Source: Dryas octopetala (Eukaryota > Streptophyta > Magnoliopsida > Rosales > Rosaceae). Taken from it: a DNA stretch of 64,000 bases. The notes beneath the pieces were generated by a model that saw nothing but the letters and a program-made list of their open reading frames with translations, did no database searches and was not told the origin of the DNA. Below, piece after piece: positions 34,330-46,971 of the stretch; within the stretch, counting starts at the first letter, position 1; the number at the start of each line of letters is the position of its first letter. The translations under genes were made by a program, and so were the position numbers. The DNA lies in assembly GCA_963921425.1 (NCBI GenBank), contig OY992834.1, forward strand, positions 27,355,923-27,419,922, written 5' to 3'.

Positions 34330-36715
34330 TATAGGTCCGGTGGAGCTCGCAGCAGCAGGAGTATCTATTGCTGAGCAAGATACTATATTTCCACTGGTCA
34401 GTGTTACAACTTCTTCTGTTGCTGAGGATGATACTGTTTCAGTACGTAACTTCAAGTCAGCAAAAGGTGAGAACTTGGAAAGAAGTTCAGACATGCAGCT
34501 TGATGACATGGAAAAAGGGGCTTGTGGCAGATGATGATGCAGCAAAAGAAAATGGTTAGGCTGTGGAAAAGTTTACACCCCAAAACAGTAAGATGAAAGA
34601 GTGGTTTTCTGAGAATGTTAAAGAATGAAATCCGTAGCAGAAAATGTTAAGCCTGTGAATGCAGAGAAAAATGATTCTAAGAACAGTGATCCACAAGGAA
34701 ATGGTACCTCTCTCTCTCTCTCTCTCTCACTCACTTATTGACTCACTCACTCTCTAGCTCTCTGACAGATATGCCAAGAACTCAAATATCAATGAACATC
34801 TTAAATAATATTATTATATTCACTCTGAAATTTAGTATTAGTGATTTTCTTGATAAGATTCCAAAATAAAGAAAGAGAGGAGACTTATTGCTTCAGCATC
34901 AACAGCAGTCATCTTTGGTGCAATACTTGCCGCTTGCAAGCTATATTTCTCATGTTTGGAGTCAAAGTTCTCCTGGGTGTGATGGGTATGAAACCTGTAA
35001 GTGATTTTAAATTTTTAATATATTAAAAAAGTGAACACTGCTAATAAACAAATCAATGAAAAAGGAGATAAAGAATTTAAACAAATGTCTCCCAAATAAT
35101 ATCTGAAATTTTCTTGATATATTTTTGTGACTTGATCGCATAATTAGGCATTGCCTGTATCTAAAAGCTGACCTTGGGCCAAATCATATCTATCCTTCAA
35201 CCACATGTTGATCTAAATTTTTGGCATATCTTCTTTTCTCAAGTTACTCAAATTTTGGATAGGTTTCCAAAGTATAAACCATTTCTCAATGACTTTTCAT
35301 CAAAATGAATATTATATGTAATTTAAGCTCTTTATTATTGAATGAGAGAAATAATTACAGCTCATGTTATGGAACAGGGATTCCATATGCCAGCCCCAGC
35401 ACAGAAATACTTGAGATTAAGATTGATCGGTGCACCTGCAGTTCTTCTTATATTGGCTATGCAAGGGATCTCCCGAAGGTTTAAGGATACCAACTCCTCT
35501 ATATGTCAGTGGTAGGCCTAGTTTTGTGTTCTGATTTTCCAATCCCAACTACTTTTACTTAACCTTCTTCCTTCATTACCTTTAAGCTTAAGTATGCTGA
35601 AAACCAAGAAATAAAGCATAACTGCATATAAGTTAAAGCCTGTCTAGTAGTGGACTACTCTTCGTACTACTTTAACTTAAGAGAAATCTTTGTCAAGATT
35701 AAAGTGTTAACTTGATATCCTTTTAGGTACTTGATGGCTCTTAATTCTCTTCTTAATCTTGACAACAAAAGTTGATCGCTTACCTCCAAGTATTAAAGAC
35801 TTGCAATTTGGTTGGTTTCTGAAGAATGAGTATAAGCTTGATTCCTCCAACTTATAGCACAGCTTAATAATTTACTCATCTACCAAACTTTGGACTAGCC
35901 TCTTAATAGGAGTTATATGTTTTGTTTGTACAGTTGAACTGTTTTCATCTAATGTGGATTGGCTTCTCCTTTAGTTCTTTGCTCTAAAATACTTTTTATA
36001 ATTACGTGAAGTTGATTGCTGTTGGCTAGGGTGATTGCTGTGACCTTCTGACCTTGGCAGTATCGCTGGTTGCGCAGCTTGGTCCAAGTCCCATCACTGC
36101 ATTTCAGACTTGCTTTCAGGTCTGGTTGTCATCATCTGTTCTTGCTGATGGTTTGTCTGCTGCTGGACAGGTAATTTAATTTCCATCTTCTTTTTCTCAA
36201 TCAAAAAAAAAAAAAAAAAGGGTCACTGTGCAAGACCTAAAAGGCACACAAAGTGCCTGCTCTCTGAGTTATAGTTAGCTTGTTTTCCACCAGATTAGTC
36301 ATTTTTATAGTTATAAATCAATATTTACCATTACAACTATTTTAGGCAATCTCTGTGTTACTGTCCTCTGCTATTTAGGCTATTCTAGCGGGTGCTTTTG
36401 CTCAGAAAGACTACAAAAAGTCAACAGCTACTGCAACCAGGGTATTAGTATTACAGGTACTAATTCAGTTTGTCTGTGTAAAGGCCACTATTAACTATAA
36501 TTTGAAGAACCAAAATATTTTTTTTTCTTTAATATATTGCGTTTGAGTTCACGTTTGTCAAAACAATCAGAGGACTTAATTTGTGGAGGAATTTTTTGTG
36601 CAGATGATCTTTATCCTGGCTGTGGGGCTTGCTCTTGTTGTTGAATTGGTTTGTTTTGTACTTTGGAGGTGGAGTCTTTTCTAGAGATGCACCTTATAAA
36701 GATTGGCCTCGCGGT
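34330..36715 (+). pseudogene. MATE efflux transporter pseudogene (FRD3/DTX42-like)
   Basis: Exon-like blocks in order: 34335-34440 (GPVELAAAGVSIA, then IFPLVSVTTSSVAEDDTVS), 34865-34990 (RRLIASASTAVIFGA), 35378-35505 (PAPAQKYLRLRLIGAPAVLL, MQGISRRFKDT), 36060-36171 (LGPSPITAFQTCFQVWLSSS, LADGLSAAGQ), 36380-36458 (AILAGAFAQKDYKKSTATAT) and 36604-36690 (MIFILAVGLALVVE). These match the plant citrate-efflux MATE branch (FRD3/DTX42/43). The first transmembrane segments are missing, about ten residues are deleted between SIA and IFPL, and stops and frameshifts occur in the second block and after the last. Some intron borders survive, so it came from genomic DNA, not from mRNA. Confidence 0.85.
34707..34740. 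repeat. CT microsatellite just after a splice donor
   Basis: A tract of about eleven CT units starts 4 bases after the donor GT of a MATE pseudogene intron (GGTACCTCTCT...). Confidence 0.85.
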
Positions 36716-37303
36716 ATGTATATGCAAATATAGCTAATCCAGAAGCTCAAAACTATTACTGTTACAGTGTTACTATTTTTTTATGATAAAAATTACTCAA
36801 TTAATTTGCTTTCCATCTTCCATCAGTTTGTTGCAGCCACAACCGATCAATTCCCTGTCTTTTGTGTTTGATAGTGTGAATTTTGAGGCATCTGACTTTG
36901 CATACACTGCATAGTCCTGAGAGAGCCGCACAGTTAGACTTGATCACTGAGGGGCGACGGCTACACAGTTTTAGTCCTTATAGTTGGTTTTATGTGTATG
37001 AGAAATTTGGCAACTTCAGTGTAGAGGCCAAGCATCCACTTCATTGCATGGGGTTAAGAGGTGAATGCAGAAGGAGAGTGTGTCCAAGTCTTTTCCTGAC
37101 CAGCAAAAGCTCTATGACTTTAAGTTTGTAACAGAGTAGATATGAGGGAGCTCTGTGTTTAGATCATGTGCTTCTCTAAGCTTCAAATCCCAAACCTCAG
37201 GTTATCAACGTCAGACCTCTGATCCTTAATTCCAAATCTAGGACTCGGGACTTTGAATCTCAAGCTTGGAATTCCATACTTAAATCTGAAATTTGAGACC
37301 CCA

Positions 37304-37652
37304 AACATATTAATGACTTCCCTCACTCCATTACTTTCATCTTATTCTATGTCCACTGCATATGTCTGAAAGTAAAATAAGAAACAAGATTGATCGAAAG
37401 GAATACAATGTACTTTATGTACGTTAGTACCATGTTAATGAATTTTTTGAAAATTGAAAACAGATAATTTATATTGTTGTGCTAAATGTTGTTTCATATA
37501 ATTGTATTGAATGAAGCATGTACCCATTATTCTGTTGCAAGTTGAATTGTTCAATAGCTATGCCTATACACTAACTAAGCTTAAAAAGCACAAACTCTTA
37601 AATCATGTCTGTTCCAGTATTTGATGTTTCTACACATTATCCATATTGATTC
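37304..37652. repeat. Right arm of a 340-bp inverted repeat
   Basis: Complement of 33579-33912 with roughly 90 percent agreement by eye. The arms are separated by about 3.4 kb. No target duplication could be recognised outside the arms. Confidence 0.9.
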
Positions 37653-37655
37653 CAA

Positions 37656-38255
37656 GGAGATTGTAACAGCTGTAATTTTCTGTTGTGAAGAAAGAAAATA
37701 AAGAACCGTGATATTGAAAATCATGTAGTTGTTCGGGTATTGGGGTGTGGAATTCTGGCACGAAGTGAAAAAACAAGGCCAAGCAGCTAGATGGGTAGTG
37801 TTAATTTGCAGCAAGTGATCAGAAACCAGGTACAACGTAACTTATTTTTGCAGGCTCAATTACAAAAGAACAAAATTTGCAGAGATTAACTAGCTCAAAT
37901 TTAGAATAAGAAATTTGATGAAGAAAATTTAAACCCCTGTTTGCCATATAACAAATTGATAATTCGACAAAAAAAGCAAACCCACAAAGAAGCATGACCA
38001 GAGACACAACAATGTACCCACAGTAAAGGGCTTGGTCAGGTGCCCTTTAATTGTAGGTAAAAGGAATCCAAAACAAGTAAAAACTTGGATAAGAATGTAA
38101 TGGTTGAAATGCTCATTTCATTATTTAAGGGGATTGAAAATGAGTACTCCCAAACTATACATGAGAATCAAACGGGAATGACCATTCTATTTCCAGGTTT
38201 ATTCCAAACATACAAACACCAGCTAGGATGGAATAATCACTTAACTATGTATCAT
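37656..38255. other. Intergenic DNA, no feature recognised
   Basis: Short frames on the minus strand (37581-38007) have no recognisable domain. No RNA gene or mobile element was seen before the MITE that starts near 38266. Confidence 0.5.
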
Positions 38256-38265
38256 TTTATATATA

Positions 38266-38637
38266 CAGGAAGGCTCCATTGTAGAATCCTACAAATAATA
38301 TTATTTGTAGGATACCTCATGGGGCCCACTCCCATATATTTTCAACAATCCGAACCGTCTATTTTTTAGATCTCTATTCATAGATCATTCTTGTAAAAAA
38401 TTAGCCAAATCGAAAATCATTTGCCTATCTAACTTTGATCAAACAAATAGACGAACCAAAATTTTTCAATAAAACCGTCTATGTGTTTGATCAAAGTTAG
38501 ATAGACACATGATTTCCGATTTGACTAATTTTTTACAAGAATGATCTATGAATAAAGGTCTAAAAAATAGACGGTTCAAATTGTTGAAAAACTACACGGG
38601 AGTGGGCCCCATGAGGTATCCTACAATGGAACCTTCT

Positions 38638-38638
<1 letters not shown>
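38266..38638. mobile_element. Foldback MITE in TA-rich DNA
   Basis: Both ends, read inward, give GGAAGGCTCCATTGTAG or GAAGGTTCCATTGTAG, then GGATACCTCATGGGGCCCACTCCC, then CCGTCTATTTTTTAGA and CATAGATCATTCTTGTAAAAAATTAG. The arms are about 170 bp. The left arm holds a small extra duplication (GTAGAATCCTACAAATAATATTATTTGTAG). The element sits in TATATA sequence, so the target duplication (TA or longer) cannot be fixed. Confidence 0.85.

Positions 38639-38685
<47 letters not shown>
38639..38685. repeat. AT microsatellite
   Basis: An uninterrupted run of about 23 AT/TA units directly right of the foldback MITE. Confidence 0.95.
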
Positions 38686-38687
<2 letters not shown>

Positions 38688-38809
38688 TGCATCAGTTTGT
38701 GTCTGTTAAAACTTAACTGACCTGCAAAAAATTCACGTTTAGTAAATGTCCTACTTCTGCTCCCTCAAGATCTCGTTAACAGTAAAACAATGAATTCAAT
38801 ACAATTGCA

Positions 38810-41280
38810 TTAGGCAAAAATATCCTCAGTGATAAATGATTGCTCAGGATGAATACAATCTTCATATGGAAGCTGTAGCTGCTCATAATTTAGCTGTCTG
38901 GATGCTTCATACAAAGCAATGCCGACACTAACAGAGAGATTCAGACATCTTACATAAGTATCAACCATTGGAATCTTAATCGTCCCACCACCAAATATTT
39001 CACTTTTGCAGTCTTGCAGGACCTCAGGTGGTAGGCCAAAGGTTTCTGCACCAAATATGAGAAAATCACCTCTTCTGTAAGAAAAATCCTGAGAAATAGA
39101 ACTAGTTTAGTCAGTTTCAAATACTTAATTTATCTCAATATAAACAAAAGAGTTGCCAAAACTTTTGGCTTCCCAATAAGGAAAGGGAAGGTGCTAAGAA
39201 CATTGATTTTTACCCAAGGAACCCAAACCAAGAATGATTAAATTCTCTCCCTAAAAGCTCGGCTCAGGCCAAAAGAAAAGTTAGGGCATGCAACAAAAAC
39301 ATATCGCAGGTATAAAGAAAACTAAAAAGAAGACAAAAAACACATAAAGGGTTATCACTGCAGGTCCCGTTGTTATGAAGTTATATCAGGATAAAATCCA
39401 GAAGGATGGTGAAACTGAAATAACAACTTACCGAATGGAATTTTGTTCCTCTCTTTGTAAATGCAAGCAACCGCTTTTCTCCTTCCTGTACACATAAAAG
39501 GAAAAAGAGAGGGGAAAAGAAAAGTGTTCAAAGGAAAACTATGGAAAAGGCCTCCGAAATCCATTTTTTGAACTTTGAAGTGGAACAAACCTGTTGTCTG
39601 AAATAGTCTTGGAACTCTGCCCATGAGCTGTGAACTTTGACAACCACATATCTAACATAGGGAGTTAATTGTTGAAAATAGCAAAGAATCTTATTTGAAT
39701 TTAAAAGAATAAAGGATATTGATCACACAACAAGAAAACATAACAGAACTGTCTAAAGCTGGTGGGAAACTGGTATTTACATAAATGAACTAGTCAATAT
39801 CTACAGTAATGTCATTAAACAAATACAAGCATGCAAACACAGCTTGTCCTGCCTTGAACCATAGTTTGGAAGAAAAATAAAAAAGGAGTGAGAATAAAAA
39901 ACAAAATGTTAAGTACGGAAAATGAAATTTGATTTTACAGTAATGATAAAAGGTTTCATGCCTTATTTTCAAAGGCAGAGTAGATGTCTTTGCATTGCTA
40001 ATTCACATATAAAAAAATCATCACTCTTCAAATTCTCTTTTCAAAAAGTACTCAGGAAATTTACAGAAGAAACAACATAGTTAATATATATTACTAATTG
40101 CTAGGATACGGCCAATAGTCCAATCCAGCACGCTTTAATTTTGTATCATCAACCTGAAATCCTAACGGCTAATGAAGAACAAAAGCATGTTAAATGGCCA
40201 GTAGAGGGTAACTCTCTTTTTTCTTCCATATGAATGAATAATATAAAGTTTAAAGAGAAATTGAACACAAACTGGTAATATCTACCCCAACTAGATGAAG
40301 CCCAACTGCTGATGCTGCACATGTTCTGGCAATGCAACCTGTATTTCCAGGAATCTGCCAAGGACAATAGAAATCTCAGAGCCAGCCTCGAGAAATTGAG
40401 AGGTTCTGTGACCTAAAGGAAAAGATACACAAATTATACTCCTTGAGTCACCACATTCTTCAGCACCCAAAGGTTTGTGTGTGATTAGAAGAGATTAATA
40501 CAAAAGTAAGGTAAAATGTGGAAGTGTCAAGCACAATTAGGATTTCAATATACTAATTTTCTCCATGTACTCCTAGTTATATCATGGGAACTTGAATAAC
40601 CAGTATCCACCTAATGGGCACAAATGATTGGGAAAATCTGTAGCAACAAATTCAGATAGAGAACTATGTGTATTACACCTTCATTTCATTGCAGTGGTTA
40701 ATCAGTCTAACCAATTTAAGAATGTTAAGCTTATCAGCTAACCAATAGCATCCAACACGAAATGAGTCAATCTTCGCATTTTCTTCATAAGGACAGGCTA
40801 AAACCGGCCAAGATCAATTAGCATCATGCATTCAAACTTATCAAGATTAGTATTGGTTTTAGTTAGACACCAATTTCTGCACAAATTATTCACAACACAG
40901 ATAGCATAAATATGCATACTTATCTATGTTTAATGAATCATGGATATGCATTATATCGTATTTAGACAAAATGAAAAGGGAAAGAGTGAAATATTATGTC
41001 AAGTACCAATCATACAAGAAAATGACCCAAAAGTGACTCAGTTCCTAAATAGCTGCGAAATTAAGCTTGCCACCTTAAAACCTTGTACTTGGTACCTGAG
41101 GAGACACTAAAACCACTTGGAGAATCTTATTTTGTGAGACTCCCTTCACTGCCTCCCCTACCCCATTTGCCAGAGAACACTCTTTGCCCCTCTCAGCTGC
41201 ACCATAACAAAATCACATACATACACATATTAAATCACCGACTATAAACTCACACACATGCACATATATTATGTATATAC

Positions 41281-41343
<63 letters not shown>

Positions 41344-41509
41344 TACAGAGAGAGCTGAGAGGAGAGGAGCGAGTGGAGAGTAGAGAGAGGCGGACTTTGT
41401 GGTTGAGATGAGCCCAGTATAGAGAACCAAAGAAAGGAGCTCTTCTTGAGCGGAAACGGAAAGGAGAGAAAGGGGTTAGGGTTTTTAAGCAGCTTGTGTC
41501 CATTGCCAT
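38810..41509 (-). CDS. SPOUT-family tRNA/rRNA 2'-O-methyltransferase (TrmL-like), organelle-targeted
   Basis: Minus-strand exons in order: 41347-41509, 41096-41196, 40286-40354, 40110-40168, 39591-39651, 39432-39485, 38810-39088. All introns are GT-AG and phases agree, giving 261 residues. Residues 1-60 are Ser/Arg/Leu-rich and look like a chloroplast or mitochondrial transit peptide. The SPOUT trefoil-knot methylase domain follows: QVVLVSPQ, NTGCIARTCAAS (motif 1, about 92-103), LKRAGLDYWPYVVVKVH, LIFGAETFGLPPE (motif 2, from 179), and IPMVDTYVRCLNLSVSVGIA (motif 3). The family transfers a methyl group from SAM to ribose 2'-OH, in TrmL at tRNA position 34; the plant substrate is not known from sequence. 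A CT microsatellite begins a few bases after the exon 1 donor; the first exon end is the least certain border. Confidence 0.9.
40440..40800. repeat. Intron segment related to 53750-54150
   Basis: Intron 2 of the methyltransferase gene shares a long diverged match, same plus-strand orientation, with DNA after the isopropylmalate dehydratase pseudogene. Blocks include AAGGTTTGTGTGTGATTAGAAGA, CACCTAATGGGCACAAATGATTGGGAAAATC and CCAATAGCATCCAACACGAAATG (in the other copy with a few changes). Confidence 0.8.
41282..41340. repeat. GA/CT microsatellite at the start of intron 1
   Basis: About 29 GA units on the plus strand (CT on the gene strand). The tract begins about 5 bases into intron 1 of the methyltransferase gene. 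Confidence 0.95.
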
Positions 41510-41689
41510 TAGCTTGCTACTGCTACTTGCTACTTGCTATGGCCTATTAGCCTCCTCTGCCCTCTTATGCTTTTTGCTCGCTCCCTTTCTTTGCTTGTTT
41601 ACTTATCTTTTGTGTCTTCCTCTCCGACGTGTAATTCTATCTGCAACTCGTTGTCTCACTGCTCCAACAGTCGGCACACCATTCTTATA

Positions 41690-42353
41690 AATAGAAATGG
41701 AGGAGGATGAAATGAATATAGGAATTTTTTTTTTTCCCACATAATTGTCTTACATATTGTATATAATATAAAATAAATAAATTTTAGCCTGAAATGAAAT
41801 GATATAGATTACAGACAAAAAAAAAATGAACAATAAAAAATTATTATTAAATATGAAAGGTAAAGTGGTAAACTACTTTTTTTAATCTATGTGCTTTGGC
41901 TTGAAATTACATTTGGTGGTTATGGTTTCAATTTTTCTAATTTGATTCTTGTATTTTATGTTTTTCCTATATCTAAAACTAATTTTTATTTTTACTTTCG
42001 TATTGTTTGCTAAAGAAATCGAGGCTAACAAAATTTATAGGGTTTGAAAATTAAGTTTGGGATTTTTTTGCGTTCTTGTTTGAAAATTAAATTCAAGGCA
42101 ACATATATAATTTTTGGTAATTTTTTAGTAAAACTCGCTAGTTTAAATAAGTTATTAGTTTCGATTTGAGAAAAAATTTCAAGTGGGTGCATAATGTCCT
42201 AAGATTGCAAAAAACACAATCACCAAATTAGAAAAATTGAAACCACAAAAATCAAATGTGTTTTCGAGCCAAAACATAGAGACCAAAAATTTAGTTTACC
42301 AAAATATGAAATGACAATAATTTCCAACAAAATAATAAGGACTAATTATTTTT
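41690..42353. other. AT-rich intergenic DNA
   Basis: No gene was seen. The text around 41880-42310 has loosely self-complementary parts (TTAATCTATGTGCTTTGGCTTGAAATTACATTTG versus CAAATGTGTTTTCGAGCCAAAACATAGAGACC), so 41870-42305 may be a decayed foldback element of about 430 bp. Confidence 0.5.
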
Positions 42354-42356
42354 AGG

Positions 42357-43575
42357 CACTACTAGAAAATTGGGCATACGGCAATGTTTAATAGTCACCG
42401 TTAATACATAGGGCACAGTTGAATAAAAATAGGTGTGTAATCTCATATAGGACACTGATTGAGGGTGCCCAATAGATTTTCCGCCACTGTACCGTGCCTA
42501 TTTAGAAATGTTATCAGGCTTTTTCGGTCGACCCCTGACATTCTGACATTCATTTTGAATAGAAAAATAAATTTATTCCTAGTTGGGCACTGATATAGAA
42601 TTTTTTAATATTAAATTTTTAAAAAGAGTTGAAAATAAGTGTTCAAATACTAATCTAAAGATTGGGGGGAAGGGAGGGGTTGATGCAGTTGATGCATATG
42701 GGGCTGGGCGGGCTACTGGGGATTTTAATTTCAAATACTTTACCTCTCAGCCCACTCCTATTATAACCTCTCTCAGCCTCATCCCCGCCACTTGTGTACA
42801 TCTTGCTGCAGATATTGGATCCTTTGTCCAAGTACTACTCCAAGCTATTTGCTCGTCTTCTTCTTACCCCATATTTTTCTTCACTAACCCATTGTTAGCG
42901 GTTGCTAGATGCCGCCTCGCATCATCGTTGCACCGGATCTCCTCGCATGACACCACTCGAAAGTCCACGATTAGAGAACGTCGGTGACACCACCACCTTC
43001 CGATGCAGGAAATAGCTTAAACTCGTCGCCGCCTAGTTTCCCACACCACTATGGCTAGTTGGTGATTCTCCCGACACCTCCTTGGCTCACCACAACTACT
43101 ACTTAATATGGAAGTCTTCGATCTAGTGTTCTCACAAAATCTTGAGTCACGTTGATGCCAAAGTCCGGTGACTTTAAGTCACCACTGAAAATGGGCGGAG
43201 GTGAGGGAGGTTCCTGCATATAGGGTTTGGGGATTCTTGGGTATTTGCATTTTAAATAATATTAATTTTAATTAGATAATAATAGTTAAGAAAAAATAAA
43301 AAAGCATTGACCATGGTTAGTGTAATATCCAAGAAATTTGTGACTGCTTAAGACATACAATAGGGAAGTGCAAAAGCATGTGGGACCCACTCACAATTGT
43401 GCCACGGCTGGACTATGCAGTGTTGAATAGCATAATTAGCATTAGAGACCCCTACAATGGCCATTTCCCATAAATCTGTAACAGTGGCCAAAGGCTATAG
43501 GCCATAGAGTACCGTGCTCTTTCATGGCTAAGGCAGTGCCCTGGGCAGTGCTTTATGACCCATTTTTTAGTAGTG
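42357..43575. mobile_element. Non-autonomous CACTA element, 1219 bp
   Basis: It starts CACTACTAGAAAATTGGGC and ends with the complement of CACTACTAAAAAATGGGTC, the hallmark termini of CACTA (En/Spm) elements. An exact 3-bp duplication, AGG, flanks it (42354-42356 and 43576-43578), as expected. No transposase was recognised. The middle (about 42690-43230) is richer in GC than both flanks and includes a 134-codon open frame at 42583-42987 with no known domain; it may be captured host DNA. Confidence 0.9.
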
Positions 43576-43948
43576 AGGCTTTTTATCGCCATTGGTCCAT
43601 TATTACTTGATTATCAATGTGGTTTTCAAACTTTAAAATTACTCTAGTGGTATTCCTGCTTTGTTACCGCACATTAATGTAGTCTTTATCGTTAAATTTG
43701 CTCAATTTTCTATTAATTTTGATCATGTGGAGCGCATATAACCTCTTTAAAAATGACATTTTTATCAAATGCATGAAAATCATCTTTCTCTCTTTCAATG
43801 AAATTAAAAAATTGAAAAACAATAAAAAGTAAAAACAAAACAAAAGACAACTCCCACCTCAATCTATTGCAGCACCCCAATCTCTATTACCTCAATCTAT
43901 AGAGATACGATCTTGTGAACCTAGTAGTTCAACCAATCTAACTAAATT

Positions 43949-46526
43949 TGTCTTAGGTGTGTTGTCCCTCCTTATGTGGAGGTACATAATTTTAGGAAAG
44001 TCATTTGTTTGTTTTGCACATTGATCGTAATGGACGATGTGCATGGATGCATTAGTTATAGGTTGGTTAAATATAGTCAACTTTGTGACTATAAAAGCAT
44101 GATGCTTATGCCTCATTTTATATTGACTCAAGTGTTTTCTTTTGAGAATAACAATGAGGAGTTGATAGAGGAAGAACCAAAGAGAGGTAGAGTATACTAC
44201 AAGGGGTATCCAATTGGATACAAGGGCTCAAGTTTGGCATTAAATTTTGAGCATTATTTTGTACAAGTTTATTTTTTCTCTCATAATGAAGGTGAATATT
44301 CTCCGTGGACGTTGGCAGGATGTTGCCGAACCACGTATATGTTGTTGTTCTCGTGTGTTTGTCTTCTTGGCTTATTTATTTATTTCCATTATACATATAT
44401 TATTGTGACGAGGTGATATATTCCCAATAAGTGGTATCAGAGCCAAGTTCGTGTTCGTTGATCGTGGTATTCGATCAAGTTTCATCATGGCAGGGATTGT
44501 CACCTCACAATTTAAGGTGGAGCGATTTGATGGAAAGGGAAATTTTACTCTATGGTAAACGAGAGTAAAGGACATCCTAGTTCAACAGGGTTTGGAAAGA
44601 GTGTTGAAAGGAACGAATGGGAAACCGAAGAAAATGCCCAATTATGATTGAGAGGATATGGAGTCTAGGTGTGTTAGCACAATTCGACTCTGTATAGCTT
44701 ATAACATTATTAACAATGCTATGAATGAAGATTCTGCACCAGCGTTGTGGGAAAAGTTAGAAAAGCTCTATCTTACCAAAAGCTTGACCACAAAGTTAAA
44801 TCTGAAGTGAGATTTGTATAAGTTAAAGATGGAAGAATGTGGGAATCTCATGGAACAGATGAATGTGTTCAAAGGTATCTTGAATAAACTAGCAAGAGTT
44901 GATGTCAAGATTTGAGGAAAAAGATCAAGCCCTTTTACTTCTTACCTCACTTCCCGATTCATATAACAACATAGTTACAACAATGTTGTATGGTATAAGG
45001 ATACGCTGAAGTTGTAAGATGTCGAATCAACTCTCTTGTCAAATGAAAAAAGAAAGATAGTTGAGGACACTCAGGATTCAGTCTTGGTTGCTCATGATTT
45101 GAATCGTAGAGGAAGACAAACTACTAAGGGATCTAATAGTAATAGTAGGTCTGGATCCAAAGGCAGTGCAAAGGGCAAACAGTGCTACAAGTGTAAGGAA
45201 TAAGGGCACATAAAGTTCGACTGTGCACAAAATTACATGGATATTGCTGGAGATGTTCTCACAGTCTTCGCAAGTAACATTTCTTCTCAAAGTGAATGAA
45301 TAGTAGATCTGATTCGACTCACCATATTTGCTCCAGTAAAGAATATTTTGATACGTCCCAGAAAGAAGAGGTAGGTCATTCTCCTAACCCAATGACTTTA
45401 AGCTAGTATGGTGTCATGGATGTAGGAACGGTAAAGATCAAAATGTTTGATGAAGTGGTGCACACTTTGGGTGGTGTGGCGTATGTCCCACAGTTGCAAA
45501 AGAATTTAATATCTTTGAGCCAGTTGGACTCCATTGACTGCAAGTGTTCTGTTGCAGGGGGAGTCATGAAAATCATACGTGGTTGTATAGTCCTAATAAA
45601 AGGAGAAGAATGTGGTGGTTTATATTGTCTGGTAGAGAGTACTAAAACTCCGACCTCAAAGGTGGTTTAGAAACAGAGTGCACAATAAAACAGGTACTTA
45701 AGACGGGTCTTATTTGCGGGCAGAGCAGAGACTCGAGTGACATGTTTCCAAGGTTCAGATGATGGTGAGAAAGAAAATCATGTTGGGGAAAGAGGCTAGT
45801 GATTGTTAACTCGGTGTAGTTACACATTAGCATTGGCCGTTAAGAATTAAGGGGGAGTTAAAACCACAAATTTGATTTGGGTTTTGTGTAACTGGTATAA
45901 GGACAAGGTCAATGGATCGTTTGTGGTATATACAAACAATATCTCAGGTTGAGATGGATTTCGAGATTAAAGTCAAGAATTGTCCTCCACTTAAGTTGAG
46001 AAGGGGAGATTGTTGGGTGTGTACGTTGTCCCTTCTTATGTGGAGGTACATAATTTTTGGAAACCCATTTGTTTGTTTTGCACATTTACCGTAATGGACG
46101 ATGTGAATGGATGCATTAGTTATATGTTGGCTAAATGTAGTCATCTTTGTGACTATAAAAGCAAGAGGGTTATGCCTCATTTTATATAGACTCAAGTGTT
46201 TCCTTTTGAGAATAAAAATAGGGAGTTGATAGAGGGAGAACCAAAGAGGGATAGAGCATACTTTTAGATTTTAAAATAGGCTGTACAAGGGGTATCCAAT
46301 TGGATACAAGGGCTCAGGTTTGGGATTAACTTTTGAGCATTATTTTGTACAAGTTTATTTTTTTCTCTCATAGTGAAGGTGAATACTCTTCGTGGACATA
46401 GGCAGGATTTTGCCAAACCATGTATATCTTGGTGTTCTCGTGTGTTTGTCTTCTTGGCTTATTTATTTATTTATTTTCATTAGACATATATTGTCGTGAC
46501 TCATGACGAGGGGATTTTTCCCAACA
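43949..46526 (+). mobile_element. Copia retrotransposon with pol deleted
   Basis: The 5' LTR covers about 43949-44428 and the 3' LTR 46011-46526. Both contain TTGTCCC, TATGTGGAGGTACATAATTTT and GGATACAAGGGCTCA. The primer binding site TGGTATCAGAGCC is at 44432 and the purine tract AAGGGGAGA at 46001. The 1.6-kb inside holds only gag (from 44487, MAGIVTSQFKVERFDGKGNF), a zinc knuckle broken by a stop (near 45183-45222) and part of the protease/gag-pre-integrase region (to 45670). Integrase, reverse transcriptase and RNase H are absent. LTRs are clearly diverged and no convincing target duplication remains. Confidence 0.9.
44487..45670 (+). pseudogene. Copia gag remnant
   Basis: The frame starts as copia Gag and is interrupted by several stops, for example directly after the NFTLW block near 44554. 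The zinc-knuckle pattern CYKCKE-stop-GHIKFDC is visible near 45182. The later piece 45416-45670 reads as the segment between protease and integrase (LGGVAYVPQLQKNLISLSQL). Not functional. Confidence 0.85.
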
Positions 46527-46962
46527 ATTTGCACCAAGGTTTGCTTGCTTGTTATATTTATTGTCTCATGTTTTTTTGTGCCATTAATTAGTTTGCTTCA
46601 CACTTAATGTGATGTACGGATATTTCTATTTTATTCCGTTGATTTACACGTTTAAGTACTAAACTCATCTAAGAAGAATTTTTTGTCATCTATCTAAGTA
46701 GTACTCATTGACATTGCAGATTGAGGTTCTGGTTTAGAGCAAAAGGAAAACATTCAAATAGGTAGGGGCTGGGTTTTGACAGTAAGGATTGTGAGGAGAA
46801 AGAGAGGTGAGAATTGAAAGAGATGATCCTTGTTTGACAAAAATGTCCCTCATAAAAAGGTCATGTGCACTACACATGATCAAACTTAACATAAAATTTG
46901 AAATTTATAAGTACGTATCTATAATATACCTATAGGGGGCCGGGTGAATAGGTTAAACCTAA
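46527..46962. other. Intergenic DNA, no feature recognised
   Basis: AT-rich sequence between the copia 3' LTR and a large foldback element; nothing coding was found. Confidence 0.5.
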
Positions 46963-46971
46963 TTTTTGATA

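Noticed and set aside
43976..44416. 146-codon frame
   Set aside because: It lies entirely inside the 5' LTR of the defective copia element.
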